NCBI GenBank assembly: GCA_963794415.1
Contig: CAWCDI010000004.1
Coordinates: 1 to 64,000, forward strand
Source of the DNA: CAVPTL01 sp963794415
GTDB lineage: Bacteria > Actinomycetota > Thermoleophilia > Gaiellales > JAICJC01
DNA length: 64,000 bases
Direction: 5' to 3'
Below, one piece after another: positions 17,371 to 26,339 of this stretch (positions are counted from its first letter, which is position 1; each line of letters opens with the position of its first letter). The translations under genes were made by a program, and so were the position numbers. The notes under the pieces are model-generated. The model was not told where the DNA came from, searched no databases, and worked only from the letters and a program-made list of their open reading frames with translations.

Positions 17371-19300
17371 GTGCGAACGATAGCGGTGCCGGCTGCGAGC
17401 GGATCGCGGGCTTCGGCACCTGGCCCTCGGCCCACATCACGGCCAGGGCGCAGCGCGGCAGCTCGTGGTACCCGCGGTAGATGAGGTACCGCGGCCGCCA
17501 GTCGGGGAAGAACTTGGCGTTGAACCGGTAGAGCCGCTCGATCTGAAACCACCGGTCGGCCAGCCGAAGGGCGCCGCCGAAGGCCCGCTCGAGCACGCCC
17601 GACGGCGCGCGCAGCTGCCGCCCGAACGCCGCGAAGTTGAGCGAGATCTCGCACACGCCGCGCTCGCGCAGGAGCTCGATCGACCGCGCGATCACGAACT
17701 CCATCAGGCCGTTGGGCGAGTCCGGCAGCCGCCGCATCATCGCAAGCGACATCGACGCGTTGCCGTTGTGCGGCACGAACTGGATGAAGCCGGCGACCCG
17801 GCCCTCGCCGTCGCGGGCGACGATGAGCATCGTCTCGTCCTGCTCGGGCCCGCCGAGCCGGTCGAGCGCCATCGAGAACCCGCGCTCCTGCGCCCCGCCG
17901 CGCCACGCGTGCGACACCACCTCGAGCTCGTCGAGGAGCGCGTCCGTCGCCGAGTGCATCTCCACCAGCTCGGCCGTGTAGCCCGACTTCTGCAGGCGGT
18001 TGACCGACTGGCGCACCTTGCGGATGGGCCGGCCCTCCAGCGAGAACTGGGCCGTCGAGACGATCGCCTCGTCGCCGATGTAGAGCGACCGAAGGCCCTC
18101 CGACACGCACCAGTCGCGCAGCTCGCGGCTCGCGCCGATCACGGCGAAGCGCAGGTCGTGGCGGTCAGCCCAGTGCACGGCCTGGGTCATGAGCGCCCGC
18201 ACCTCGGCCGGCTCGCCGACGGGGTCGCCGGACACCAGCAGCACCCGGTTCTCGACCCGGTAGCCGATGAACGCGGTGCGCGCGGAGTTCCAGAGGTACT
18301 GCTTGTCGGTGCGCAGCTTGAAGAAGCTGAGGGCGTCGTCGCCGTGCTCGGAGACGATCTGGCGGGCGAGCTCGCGCTCGTCGTCGCCAGGCAGCTCGGA
18401 CGACGCCGGCAGCGGGCGAAACGCCGACCAGACGATCACCATGAGCGCGCCCAGCGAGAGCACGCCGATGGCCTGCGGCACGTAGCGGAACTCGTCCCCG
18501 AACGGGATCGGCGGGGTCTGCCAGAGGAGCATCGCGCTGCTCGTGTCCACGATCGTGTCGAAGCTCGGGCGGCCCGCCGCGGCGGAGTAGGCGGCGATGG
18601 TGCTCAAGACGAGCGTCGCGGCGAGCACCAGCCCCGAGGCGATCAGCGCCGCCCGCAGCCGCAGCTGCGCAGGCGCGGCGGTGAAGCTCCCGCGGCCCCA
18701 CCAGAGCAGCCACGCGGCCGCCCACGAGAGCAGCGCCTCCTCCACGTCGAGGCCCTTCAGGAGGTTCAGGAACCCGAGTACCACGAGCAGCGCGAAGGCC
18801 ACCACGAACGCGCGCCGGCGGCGGCGCCAGAGGTAGTACGACGCCAGGAGCAGCGCGGCGCTGGTGGGGATCACCACTGCGTGGAACACGGCGGCGGTGT
18901 GCACCGGGGTGATGTCGGAGATCACGTGGCCGCGCCACGCGACGTCGGGCGTGAGCGTCGAGACCAGCGAGGCGACGGCCGCTGCCGCGACGACGATGGC
19001 CGCAAGCGGCGGCACCCAGTCTCCCCTGCGCGCCGGCCGAAGCGCCATCGGCGGGCGGTGCAGGCCCAGCGTCCAGGCGGCGGTGTCGCGCCGCGAGGGG
19101 GTGATGTCGCGCCAGTCCTTGAGGATCGCCCAGAGGCCGACGAACGCCAGCGCGTAGGCGAGGAGGCCGCCGGTGAGGACGTCGGTCACGTCGAGCAACA
19201 GGAGCACCGTGAGGATGCCCACGCCGAGGTGCCACTCGTGGATGCGGCGGCCGAGGATGAAGACCCTCGGGCCGAGCGCGTGCTGTTCAATGCGGATCAT
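17357..19300 (-). CDS. Membrane phosphatidylglycerol lysyltransferase-like protein (DUF2156 C-terminus)
   Basis: 647 residues from ATG 19300 (MIRIEQHALGPRVFIL). The N-terminal 330 residues hold about seven membrane helices (for example VGILTVLLLLDVTDVLTGGL, LAAIVVAAAAVASLVSTL, VVIPTSAALLLASYYLW). The C-terminal cytoplasmic part is a double-GNAT-like DUF2156 domain: LSFFKLRTDKQYLWN, GYRVENRVLLVSGDPVG, LEGRPIRKVRQSVNRLQKSG, GFIQFVPHNGNASMSLAMMR, FAKFFPDWRPRYLIYRG-like end. MprF/LysX relatives transfer lysine or alanine from tRNA to lipids, changing surface charge. The weak Shine-Dalgarno leaves some start doubt. Confidence 0.85.
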   Translation of the reverse strand: MIRIEQHALGPRVFILGRRIHEWHLGVGILTVLLLLDVTDVLTGGLLAYALAFVGLWAILKDWRDITPSRRDTAAWTLGLHRPPMALRPARRGDWVPPLAAIVVAAAAVASLVSTLTPDVAWRGHVISDITPVHTAAVFHAVVIPTSAALLLASYYLWRRRRRAFVVAFALLVVLGFLNLLKGLDVEEALLSWAAAWLLWWGRGSFTAAPAQLRLRAALIASGLVLAATLVLSTIAAYSAAAGRPSFDTIVDTSSAMLLWQTPPIPFGDEFRYVPQAIGVLSLGALMVIVWSAFRPLPASSELPGDDERELARQIVSEHGDDALSFFKLRTDKQYLWNSARTAFIGYRVENRVLLVSGDPVGEPAEVRALMTQAVHWADRHDLRFAVIGASRELRDWCVSEGLRSLYIGDEAIVSTAQFSLEGRPIRKVRQSVNRLQKSGYTAELVEMHSATDALLDELEVVSHAWRGGAQERGFSMALDRLGGPEQDETMLIVARDGEGRVAGFIQFVPHNGNASMSLAMMRRLPDSPNGLMEFVIARSIELLRERGVCEISLNFAAFGRQLRAPSGVLERAFGGALRLADRWFQIERLYRFNAKFFPDWRPRYLIYRGYHELPRCALAVMWAEGQVPKPAIRSQPAPLSFAHGSP

Positions 19301-19376
19301 CGGTCTTTGGTGAATTCCCCTGCGCGCGACGCGGTAACCAGGTTTGCCTCCCGACCGCACTGGGCACGATCGGGTG

Positions 19377-20045
19377 ATGTCTTCGCACCGCTCCATTCTG
19401 CTCGACGTCGATGGCACCCTCGTTGACTCCAACTATCTGCACGTCACGGCGTGGGCGCAAGCCTTCGCCGCGCACGGCCAGATCGTGCCCGCGTGGCGCA
19501 TCCACCGCGCGATCGGGATGGGCGGCGACAAGCTGGTGTCGCACCTCATCGGCGAGCATGCGGCAGCCGAGATCGGGGCGGCAGCATCGGACGATCACGA
19601 CGAGATCTTCAAGCAGCTCATCGGCCAGGTGCAGCCGCTTCCCGGCGCGCACGACCTGCTGCTGGTGCTGAAGCAGCGAAAGCTCACGGTGGTGCTCGCG
19701 AGCTCGGCGGGGGACGACGAGGTGGAGCACTACATCGACCTGCTCGGCGCGCGCGACCTGGTGGACGCGTGGACGACGTCGGACGACGTGGATCGCACGA
19801 AGCCCGACCCCGACCTGCTGCACGTCGCCATGGAGCGCGCCGGAGCGCCGGCGGTGGCGATGGTGGGCGACTCGGTGTGGGACTGCCGCGCGGCATCCAA
19901 CGCCGGGCTGCCGACGCTCGCGCTCATGTCGGGCGGGATCTCGGCGGGCGAGCTGCGAAGCGCCGGCGCCTACAGCGTGCACCGCGACGCGGCCGAGCTG
20001 GCCGCCGAGATGGAGTCCGCGCTGCCGGTGCTCGCAAGCGTCTGA
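19377..20045 (+). CDS. HAD-superfamily phosphatase (phosphoglycolate-phosphatase-like)
   Basis: 222 residues from ATG 19377. Motif I LLDVDGTLVDSN (nucleophile Asp plus general acid/base Asp), cap domain with HRAIGMGGDKLV, motif II VVLASSAGDD, motif III Lys in RTKPDPDLLHVA, motif IV VAMVGDSVWDCRAA. All catalytic residues are in place, so it is probably an active cytosolic phosphatase of the PGP/beta-phosphoglucomutase-like group. Substrate unclear. Divergent from the lysyltransferase-like gene over 76 bases. Confidence 0.9.
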   Translation: MSSHRSILLDVDGTLVDSNYLHVTAWAQAFAAHGQIVPAWRIHRAIGMGGDKLVSHLIGEHAAAEIGAAASDDHDEIFKQLIGQVQPLPGAHDLLLVLKQRKLTVVLASSAGDDEVEHYIDLLGARDLVDAWTTSDDVDRTKPDPDLLHVAMERAGAPAVAMVGDSVWDCRAASNAGLPTLALMSGGISAGELRSAGAYSVHRDAAELAAEMESALPVLASV

Positions 20046-20103
20046 CGGGACGCTGCACTACGCTGGTGGTTTGGATCAGGCAGGCCCGCGGTAGTCCCGA
20101 CTC

Positions 20104-20484
20104 GTGGCAGACAATGAATTCCGAGCTGTACTCCCGGCGGACGCCGCGTCTGTCCCGTTCGTGCGCGCCGCCGTCGCCGTCTACTTCAACGAGCACGGCC
20201 GCGACCCCGTCACCTGCGTCTCTGCCCTGCTCTGCATCACCGAGCTCACGTCGAACGTCGTGCGCCACGCCTATCCCGACGGCCAGAGCGGCGAGTTCGA
20301 GGTGCTGGTGCGAAGCAACGGCGACCACGTCGAGCTGCGCGTCACCGATCAGGGCGTCGGCTTCCCCCGCGAGCCCAGCTCGGGCATCGGCCTGCAGGTG
20401 GTGCAGACGCTCTGCGACGAGTTCTCCGTGAACCGCGCGGACGGCTCGACGCGGGTCACTGCCCGGCTGGAGCTGACCGCCTGA
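20104..20484 (+). CDS. Anti-sigma regulatory kinase (RsbW/HATPase_c_2)
   Basis: 126 residues, GTG start (M-ADNEFRAVLP). N box ITELTSNVVRHAYPDG, G1 box VTDQGVGFPRE and G2 box GIGLQVVQTLCDE are those of the GHKL ATPase fold used by RsbW/SpoIIAB serine kinases. These bind a sigma factor and phosphorylate a STAS antagonist. The likely partner STAS protein is encoded convergently (20456-20803) with a 29-base overlap, and a second STAS gene lies 0.6 kb on. No sigma factor gene is in the window. Fits control of the SigB-type stress response whose promoters appear elsewhere here (inference). Confidence 0.9.
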   Translation: MADNEFRAVLPADAASVPFVRAAVAVYFNEHGRDPVTCVSALLCITELTSNVVRHAYPDGQSGEFEVLVRSNGDHVELRVTDQGVGFPREPSSGIGLQVVQTLCDEFSVNRADGSTRVTARLELTA

Positions 20485-20803
20485 TCGCCTCGTCGAGCGT
20501 GTCTGCCACGGTCACGTTCACGCCGACGCCCGAGATCTCGAGCACCCGCCGCGGGAACCCGCCCGGCGGCGCCACCACCGTGAACGAGCCGGCCTGCGTG
20601 CTGCCGTGGATCAGCGCGCGAAGCACGGTGGAGTCCACGAACGTCGCGTCGGTGAGATCCACCACCAGCGCGGCGTGCTCGCCCGCCCCCGCGCCGATCG
20701 CCGCGAGCAGGTCAGGGGACGTCGAGAGGTCGTGCTCCCCGATCACGGAGATCACGAATGCGCCCCTCTTCAGCTCGGTTTCAACACGGTTACGGTCAGC
20801 CAC
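20456..20803 (-). CDS. STAS-domain anti-sigma factor antagonist (RsbV-like)
   Basis: 115 residues from the second GTG (20803), which has AAAGGA nine bases upstream. The first GTG at 20809 would place the site too close. Key stretch: ALVVDLTDATFVDSTVLRAL, where the Ser in D-S-T-V-L is the usual phosphorylation site of RsbV/SpoIIAA proteins. A conserved beta start (GAFVISVIGEHDLSTSPDL) and end (LEISGVGVNVTVADTLDEAI) complete the fold. Overlaps the 3' end of the RsbW-like gene tail to tail, implying mutual transcriptional interference or antisense control. Confidence 0.9.
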   Translation of the reverse strand: MADRNRVETELKRGAFVISVIGEHDLSTSPDLLAAIGAGAGEHAALVVDLTDATFVDSTVLRALIHGSTQAGSFTVVAPPGGFPRRVLEISGVGVNVTVADTLDEAIRRSAPAGQ

Positions 20804-20860
20804 TGACACACATCCTTTCGGAATCCATCCCCGAACGGTTCAGTCGCGTATGGTGCACGC

Positions 20861-21094
20861 ATGACCAAGAATGCATCGACACCCAGCGGAGTCCGCACCG
20901 AGCACGACCTGCGAGAGGCCCTGCACACCTGCGAGGGCCGCCGCATCCAGCTCGAGCGGATCCTGAGCGAGGCCCACCGCTACGCCTACGGAGCACGCGA
21001 GAAGTCCGACCTGCAGAAGCTGAAGACCGCGCTCTCCGCCGCCGGGTACCCGCCGCCGAAGCGCGCCGCCGACAACGACGAGGGCGACGAGTAG
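20861..21094 (+). CDS. Hypothetical protein, 77 aa
   Basis: MTKNASTPSGVRTEHDLREA, LHTCEGRRIQLERILSEAHR, YAYGAREKSDLQKLKTALSA, then a proline/acid tail. Two helices with heptad-like leucines suggest a small coiled-coil protein, cytosolic, with no signal. It sits between the two STAS genes on the opposite strand. Family not recognised. Confidence 0.6.
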   Translation: MTKNASTPSGVRTEHDLREALHTCEGRRIQLERILSEAHRYAYGAREKSDLQKLKTALSAAGYPPPKRAADNDEGDE

Positions 21095-21101
21095 GGCGCG
21101 G

Positions 21102-21479
21102 TCAGGCGGTCTGGCCGGAGTCCACGGCGCGCAGCGCATCGTCGAGCGTCGGGTAGATATCGACGCTCGAGGCGATGCCGGTCACCCGCAGCAGGTTTCG
21201 CACCACCGGCCGGCTCTCGTGGTCAACCGCCAGCACCACGGTCTGCCCGCGGTTGGAGGCCCGCGTGTGGGCGGTGATGATGGAGCCGAGCACCGTGGAG
21301 TCGAGCATCTCGGTGGTCGAGAGGTCGATCACCACCGGCTTTGCCTTGTCGATGGCCTCCGAGAGGGCGCGCTGCACGCGCGGCGCAGTGTCGAGGTCGT
21401 GATATCCCGCCAGGGAGACGACCACGCTTCCGTCCGGCTCGGAGGTGCTCACCCAGCCGGTGAAGTTGTTTGCATCCAT
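21102..21479 (-). CDS. Second STAS-domain protein
   Basis: 125 residues. SVVVSLAGYHDLDTAPRVQR, PVVIDLSTTEMLDSTVLGSI and LLRVTGIASSVDIYPTLDDA give the STAS fold. The phosphorylatable Ser again lies in L-D-S-T-V-L. Compared with the protein at 20456 it has an extra N-terminal DANNFTGWVSTSEPDG. Its presence as a second antagonist-type protein suggests branched input to the same kinase or a partner for another one. Ends eight bases past the convergent 77-residue ORF. Confidence 0.88.
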   Translation of the reverse strand: MDANNFTGWVSTSEPDGSVVVSLAGYHDLDTAPRVQRALSEAIDKAKPVVIDLSTTEMLDSTVLGSIITAHTRASNRGQTVVLAVDHESRPVVRNLLRVTGIASSVDIYPTLDDALRAVDSGQTA

Positions 21480-21494
21480 CGTTCAGTTCCTACG

Positions 21495-21965
21495 TCATGC
21501 TCGATCTATTGGCCCCGTCCAGAACTTGATACCCCAGCGCGCCGAGATCTCAACCAGCTCCGCGGGCCCGGGAGGCTCGTGATCGGGCGGCGTGAGCTCG
21601 TCGGGCACGCGCACGCCGGCCTCGGCGAAGTAGCCGGTCATCTCGCCGGGCTGGCCCACCACCAGGAACCGCGTCGGCGCGTCTGACAGGTTGAGCGTGC
21701 CGTGCACCTTCCACGGCTCGATCCACATCGACTCGCCGGCGCGGAGCACGCGCGTGCTGACCACCGTGCCGTCGCGCTCCTCCTCCATCGTGAGCTCGCC
21801 CTCGACCACCCGGAACCACTCGCCGAACTCGTGGCTGTGCGGCGGCGGCCCGCCGCCGGGCTGGGCCAGCACCTCGATCACGTCAACCGAGCCACCCGAC
21901 TCGGCCCGCGGCAGGAGCAGCGTGACGTGGTTTCCGCCGGCAACGACGTAGATCTCATCCGCCAA
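21495..21965 (-). CDS. Cupin-domain protein, TTG start
   Basis: 156 residues. A TTG at 21965 with GAGG six bases upstream starts LADEIYVVAGGNHVTLLL and overlaps the preceding hydrolase stop by 11 bases. Cupin motif 1 is PPPHSHEFGEWFRVVEGELT (H-x-H...E). Motif 2, MWIEPWKVHGTLNLSD, keeps the His. Probably a metal-binding small-molecule enzyme or sensor of about one cupin barrel. It is co-transcribed with the alpha/beta hydrolase, so it may act on the same substrate. Confidence 0.8.
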   Translation of the reverse strand: MADEIYVVAGGNHVTLLLPRAESGGSVDVIEVLAQPGGGPPPHSHEFGEWFRVVEGELTMEEERDGTVVSTRVLRAGESMWIEPWKVHGTLNLSDAPTRFLVVGQPGEMTGYFAEAGVRVPDELTPPDHEPPGPAELVEISARWGIKFWTGPIDRA

Positions 21966-23169
21966 GGTAGGCCTCGAGCCAGTCGAACACCCGCGCATTG
22001 CGCACGCCGAGCCCCATCGGCTCGCAGTGGCGGTTGGCACCCTCGGCGCGCGTGAACTGCACCAGCGTCTTCTCGCCCGGCAACATGTCGTAGAGCTGCT
22101 GCGACTGCCCCGGCCAGAACTGCTCGTCCTCGGGGCTCGTGATCAGCACCGGCGTGGTGATGTCCTTCACCTCGTCGCCCAGGCGGTAGCGGAGCACCTC
22201 GGAGTAGAGGTCGAACACCGAGTCGCTCTCGAGGCCGTAGGGCTCGCCGCGGAAGTGGAGCGTCGCGCGCGTTGACTTGCTGAACCGAAGCGCCCAGCCC
22301 ATCTCCTTGTCGAAGGACTCCTTCTTCGCCGGGTCGCCCAGCTCGGACTTCATGTGGCCGGGGAGCTTCTCCGTCCACGACGTGGAGACGTCCACCACGC
22401 CCGGATCGATCACCGCAGCGGCGAACCGGTGCTCGAACGCGAGCGCGCGCGGCACCCAGTAGCCGGCCTGGCTCACGCCGATCACCGCGATCTTCCCGGC
22501 CTCGACGTCGGGCCGCGCCACCATCGCATCGACCACCGGCGTCAGGACGGCCTCCCAGTCGTGGCGAAACGGGATCTTCTGCAGCATCAGCGCGGCCTGC
22601 TGGCCCGGCCCGTCGAAGGTCATCCAGTGGTAGCCGCGCTCGGCCGCGGCGATCCCGCCGAGGAGCGGCATCCCGGAGGTGGCCCCGTCGCTGCCGTTGT
22701 TGACCACCACCAGCGGGCGGCGCTCGCCGGGCTCGGCATCCGGTGCGCGGAAGAAGTAGCCGGGGAGCGTGGTGCCCTCGTAGGGGATCTCGATGCGCTC
22801 GCCGGGGACGGGCAGCAGATCGACCACGCGGTCCCAGCACGCCCGCTGGCGCAGCCAGATGTCGTGCGCCGCATCGGGATGCTTCGAGTGCGTGATGAGG
22901 TAGAGCGCCGTCGAGAGGTAGGTGGCGGCGCGCTGGTAGTCGCCGCAGGCCGTGACCCGGTGGCCGGCGGCCTCAGCGTCCTTGCCGGCGGCCTGCAGCC
23001 GGTCGCCGAGCGCCGTCCACTGCGCGACCCAGGCGTCGGCGTCGCCATCCTTGATGCCGCGCGCCGCAGCGAGCACCTCGCCGGCATCGGCATAGCCGTA
23101 GTACGCGCTTCCCAGGACGATCTCGTACCCGAACTCCATGTCCTCGTTCTTGAACATCGGACGCGTCAC
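21955..23169 (-). CDS. Alpha/beta-hydrolase (acyl-peptidase/FrsA-like)
   Basis: 404 residues from GTG 23169 (GAGG seven bases upstream, overlapping the previous stop as GTGA). An N-terminal helical domain (about 130 residues, AAARGIKDGDADAWVAQW) precedes the hydrolase fold: RRPLVVVNNGSDGATSG (oxyanion region), KIAVIGVSQAGYWVPRAL (nucleophile in GVSQAG), TTPVLITSPEDEQFWPGQ (Asp region) and a His near GANRHCEPMG. The helical cap plus G-x-S-Q-x-G resembles 2,6-dihydropseudooxynicotine hydrolase and related esterases. Substrate unknown. Operon: membrane protein, hydrolase, cupin. Confidence 0.85.
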   Translation of the reverse strand: MTRPMFKNEDMEFGYEIVLGSAYYGYADAGEVLAAARGIKDGDADAWVAQWTALGDRLQAAGKDAEAAGHRVTACGDYQRAATYLSTALYLITHSKHPDAAHDIWLRQRACWDRVVDLLPVPGERIEIPYEGTTLPGYFFRAPDAEPGERRPLVVVNNGSDGATSGMPLLGGIAAAERGYHWMTFDGPGQQAALMLQKIPFRHDWEAVLTPVVDAMVARPDVEAGKIAVIGVSQAGYWVPRALAFEHRFAAAVIDPGVVDVSTSWTEKLPGHMKSELGDPAKKESFDKEMGWALRFSKSTRATLHFRGEPYGLESDSVFDLYSEVLRYRLGDEVKDITTPVLITSPEDEQFWPGQSQQLYDMLPGEKTLVQFTRAEGANRHCEPMGLGVRNARVFDWLEAYLGG

Positions 23170-23744
23170 TTGCCTGCCTCCTCGCTGACCGCAGCGGTGC
23201 GTTTGATGGCCAGCACGACCAGGAAGATCGGGATGACCCAGTTGAAGATGGTGTTCGAGCGCTGGGTGTTCACGTAGCCGGCGATGATGTGGCTCGGCAC
23301 GAAGAGCGTGAAGACCACGGCCCACACCAGGGTGAGCTGGCGGTTCACGTTCTTGAACCGCGGCGATGACCAGTACTGCTCGGGCACCGACTCGCGGGCG
23401 TACTGCTCGGTGAACGGCATGTCGATAGCGAGCGAGCCGAAGGCGATGAGGGCCAGGAGCGCGGCGGCGATGGCGCGGCCGTAGCGCTCGAGCCAGTCGT
23501 TCGCGGCCGGATCGACGATGAAGGCGACCAGCGTGAACGCGACGAAGGCGGCGATGGTGCCGAGCTCGAGGATCTTGGGCCGGCCGTTGCGGATGCCGGG
23601 GATCGCGATGATGACGGCGGCGGCGAGCGCGAGGAGCGTGGCGGCCTTCATCGTGTCGTGGCGGCTGATCACGCTGAAGAGCACCCAGGGGACGAACGCG
23701 ATGTAGATGGAGTTGTGCGACGTGCGCGGCGCCGTGGCGGACAT
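23166..23744 (-). CDS. Integral membrane protein, about 6 helices
   Basis: 192 residues from ATG 23744 (MSATAPRTSHNSIYIAFVPW). Hydrophobic segments: FVPWVLFSVI, AATLLALAAAVIIAIPGI, LGTIAAFVAFTLVAFIV, IAAALLALIAFGSLAI, LTLVWAVVFTLFVPSHIIAG and IFNWVIPIFLVVLAIK. A polar loop (EQYARESVPEQYWSSPRFKN) separates helices 4 and 5. No transporter signature seen. First gene of the hydrolase/cupin operon and divergent from the hemerythrin gene over 18 bases. Confidence 0.75.
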   Translation of the reverse strand: MSATAPRTSHNSIYIAFVPWVLFSVISRHDTMKAATLLALAAAVIIAIPGIRNGRPKILELGTIAAFVAFTLVAFIVDPAANDWLERYGRAIAAALLALIAFGSLAIDMPFTEQYARESVPEQYWSSPRFKNVNRQLTLVWAVVFTLFVPSHIIAGYVNTQRSNTIFNWVIPIFLVVLAIKRTAAVSEEAGK

Positions 23745-23762
23745 AGGTGCAACATACCGTGC

Positions 23763-24281
23763 GTGACCGCATTCCAGAACGCCAACCCCGAGACCGAGCG
23801 CGGGCGGGCGTTCTTCGCCGAGCTTCTGTGGGTGCACGGCATGCTGCGGCGCGACCTGGACACCGTGGAGCGGCTGGCGGCCGACGTGGCCGAAGGGCTC
23901 TCGGCGGAGGATCTACGGCTCGAGCTGGAGACGCTGAAGACCACCGGGCCGCTCTGGCAGCTGAAGATCAGCTGCGTTCGGTACTGCCGGTTCGTGCACG
24001 GCCACCACAACCTGGAGGATGTGGCGATCTTCCCCGCCATCCGCGCGGTGGATCCCGAGCTGGGCACGGTGGTCGACCGGCTGGAGGCCGACCACCGGCG
24101 CGTGTCGGACATCCTCGAGCAGATCGAGGATGCGGCGGCGGCGCTCACCGAGCCGGATGCCGACGCGGCGCGCGGGCGCGTGGTGGCGGGCCTGCGCGAG
24201 CTGCACTCACACCTGCTGGAGCACCTGGACTACGAGGAGGAGAGCGCGGGGCCGGTGCTTCGGAGAATGGACTTCATCTAG
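23763..24281 (+). CDS. Hemerythrin HHE-domain protein
   Basis: 172 residues with GTG start (VTAFQNANPETERGRAFFAE). The helical bundle carries the iron ligands: WVHGMLRRDL, FVHGHHNLEDVAIFPAIRA (HxxxE), RLEADHRRVSDILEQ and LHSHLLEHLDYEEESAGPVL. Single HHE proteins bind O2, NO or other ligands at a di-iron site or serve as iron-dependent stress sensors. Located between the hydrolase operon and a small acidic gene; no fused output domain. Confidence 0.85.
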   Translation: MTAFQNANPETERGRAFFAELLWVHGMLRRDLDTVERLAADVAEGLSAEDLRLELETLKTTGPLWQLKISCVRYCRFVHGHHNLEDVAIFPAIRAVDPELGTVVDRLEADHRRVSDILEQIEDAAAALTEPDADAARGRVVAGLRELHSHLLEHLDYEEESAGPVLRRMDFI

Positions 24282-24299
24282 GAGGGGTAGGGTGCGTGC

Positions 24300-24524
24300 A
24301 TGACCGAGAAACGAGATGACGAGCATCGCCACCACTTCGCGCCGGACGAGGAGAAGGATCTGCCCGATCCGAAGGCCGATCCGCACGACCGGCTGAACAC
24401 GCCGCTCGACGAGGTGACCGACGACGCTCCCGGCCAGGCGCCGGATACCGAAGGCATGGGCGGCAAGCCCCACGCGCGCGGCGAGCGAGTGGCGCGCGAG
24501 CCGATGCCGGCCGACGACGAGTAG
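24300..24524 (+). CDS. Small highly charged hydrophilic protein, 74 aa
   Basis: ATG after AGGAGGGGTAGGG. Composition is dominated by D, E, H, K, R and P (MTEKRDDEHRHHFAPDEEKD, LPDPKADPHDRLNTPLDE), with a glycine-rich end (GMGGKPHARGERVAREP). Such hydrophilic, disordered proteins are often stress- or desiccation-related in soil actinobacteria (analogy only). Separated by 18 bases from the hemerythrin gene, so likely co-transcribed. Confidence 0.6.
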   Translation: MTEKRDDEHRHHFAPDEEKDLPDPKADPHDRLNTPLDEVTDDAPGQAPDTEGMGGKPHARGERVAREPMPADDE

Positions 24525-24585
24525 CCGGGCCGGCGACGCGCGCAGCCGGTTTCCGCCATGGCAGGGGATCTCCGGCCGGTGGTGA

Positions 24586-26320
24586 ATGCGGTTGGCAGTG
24601 CGTCGCTCCGCTCTTCCCCTCCTCCTGCTGGTCGTCTTTGCGGCGATCGGCCCTGCCTCGGCCCAGGCTGCCGGCACCGTCGGTGAGACGCCGACGCCCA
24701 CCGCGCAGACCAACGGCGAGGTCGATGCGATCGTCCTGAGCGGCGACATCGCCTACATCGGCGGCGAGTTCACCAGCGTGCGGCCGGCGGGCGCGACCAG
24801 CGGCGGCGTGGCCCGCGCCGGGCTCGCGGCGATCGATCTCACCACGGGGCTCGTCACGTCCTGGAACCCCGGCGTCTCGGGCGCGAGCCTGCGGGTGAGC
24901 GCGCTTGCGGTCTCGCCCGACGGCTCCACCATCTACGTTGGCGGCACCTTCTCGCAGCTCGGCGGCGCTCCGCGCGCGAACATCGGCGCGGTGAGCTCGG
25001 CCGGCGCGGTCACGGCCTGGAACCCGGGCGCAAACGGCGAGGTGCGCGCGCTCGAGACCACCGGCTCGATGCTCTACGCCGGCGGCAACTTCACCACGAT
25101 CGCAGGCAGCAGCCGCACCCGGCTCGCGGCATTCGATCTGCCGGGCGGCGGCCTCGACCCGATCTGGGTGCCGAGCGCCAGGCTGATCGTGAAGGCCCTC
25201 GCATTCGCCAACGACGGCACCGGCCGGGTGCTGGCCGCGGGCGGCAACGAGACCACGGGCGAGCTCGAGGCGCTCGATCCGGCGACCGGCGCCACCACCG
25301 CCTGGGCCGACCAGCCCGAGGCAGTGGTCGATGCGCTCACCGTGATGGGCTCGCAGGTGTTCATGGCAGTCGGCGGCGACGGCGGCCAGGTCGAGGGCTA
25401 CGACGAGGCGACCGGCAAGCTGCAGTGGCACGAGGTGACCGACGGCGACGTGCAGGCCATCACCTCCCGCGACGGGCTGGTCTACGCCGGCGGGCACTTC
25501 ACCAACTACTGCGTGGGCGGCACCGGCACGGGCGTGCCGTTCGTCTGCACCAATCCGCTCAGCCGGCCCAAGCTGCTGGCGTTCAACGCCGCGGACGGCA
25601 GCATCGACACCTGGAACCCCGCCACCAACGGCGTGCTCGGCGTGTTCGCGCTGACCCAGACGCCGACCGGCATCGCCGCGGGCGGCCAGTTCACGCGCTG
25701 GAACCTGGCGACGCCGCACCCCCTTGCGCAGCAGGGCTTCGCGGAGCTCGGCCCCGCGCCGGTGCAGCCGACGCTCTTCGGCGACGACTTCGAGTCGGGC
25801 ACGCTCGCCTCGTGGACGGTGGTGGGCGACGTCGTCGATCAGCAGGCGCTGGTCTACGACGGCAGCTGGGCCGCGCTCGCAACCGCCGCTGGGACGCCCG
25901 CGCTCCTGGTGGGCACCATGCCGCAGCCGCTCACCACGGCGACGTTCGAGCTGCACGAGCAGGTGGTGAGCCACGGCGCGACCAACACCAAGCTCCTGCG
26001 CGCGCTCACCCCCGCCGGGCACGTGCTGCTGGCGGTCACGATCGACCGCGCAAACCACCTGCGGCTGCGAGATGCCGTCACGGGCGTGACGCTTCGAAGC
26101 ACCGCAGACCTTCAGCCTCGGCGCGTGGCACGACCTGGCGCTGCAGGCGACCGTGGCGGGCGCGGCGAGCACCGCGAGCGTGACGCTCGACGGCGTGCCG
26201 GTGCCCGGCCTCTCGGCCACCTGGGACCTGGGCACCACGCCGTTCGGGAAGCTCCAGGTGGGCGACGACACCGCGGGGCGAAGCTCGCAGATCGCGGCGG
26301 ACGACGTCACCATCGGGTAG
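24586..26320 (+). pseudogene. Secreted beta-propeller (Delta-60 type repeats) protein with C-terminal jelly-roll, one frameshift
   Basis: An N-terminal signal peptide (MRLAVRRSALPLLLLVVFAA then AQAAG) is followed by repeats of about 45-50 residues. They have the form IAYIGGEFTSV...LAAIDLTTG...WNPG (AIYVGGTFSQLGG, MLYAGGNFTTIAG, LVYAGGHFTNY), the pattern of Delta-60/DUF5122 propellers. The C-terminal 150 residues (FGDDFESGTLASWTVVGD) resemble a concanavalin-like domain. An extra A near 26106 breaks the frame. Restored, it continues FSLGAWHDLALQATVAG to a TAG at 26318-26320. About 577 residues intact. Extracellular, function unknown. Confidence 0.75.
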
Positions 26321-26339
26321 CCGGCGCAGGCGACCGACC

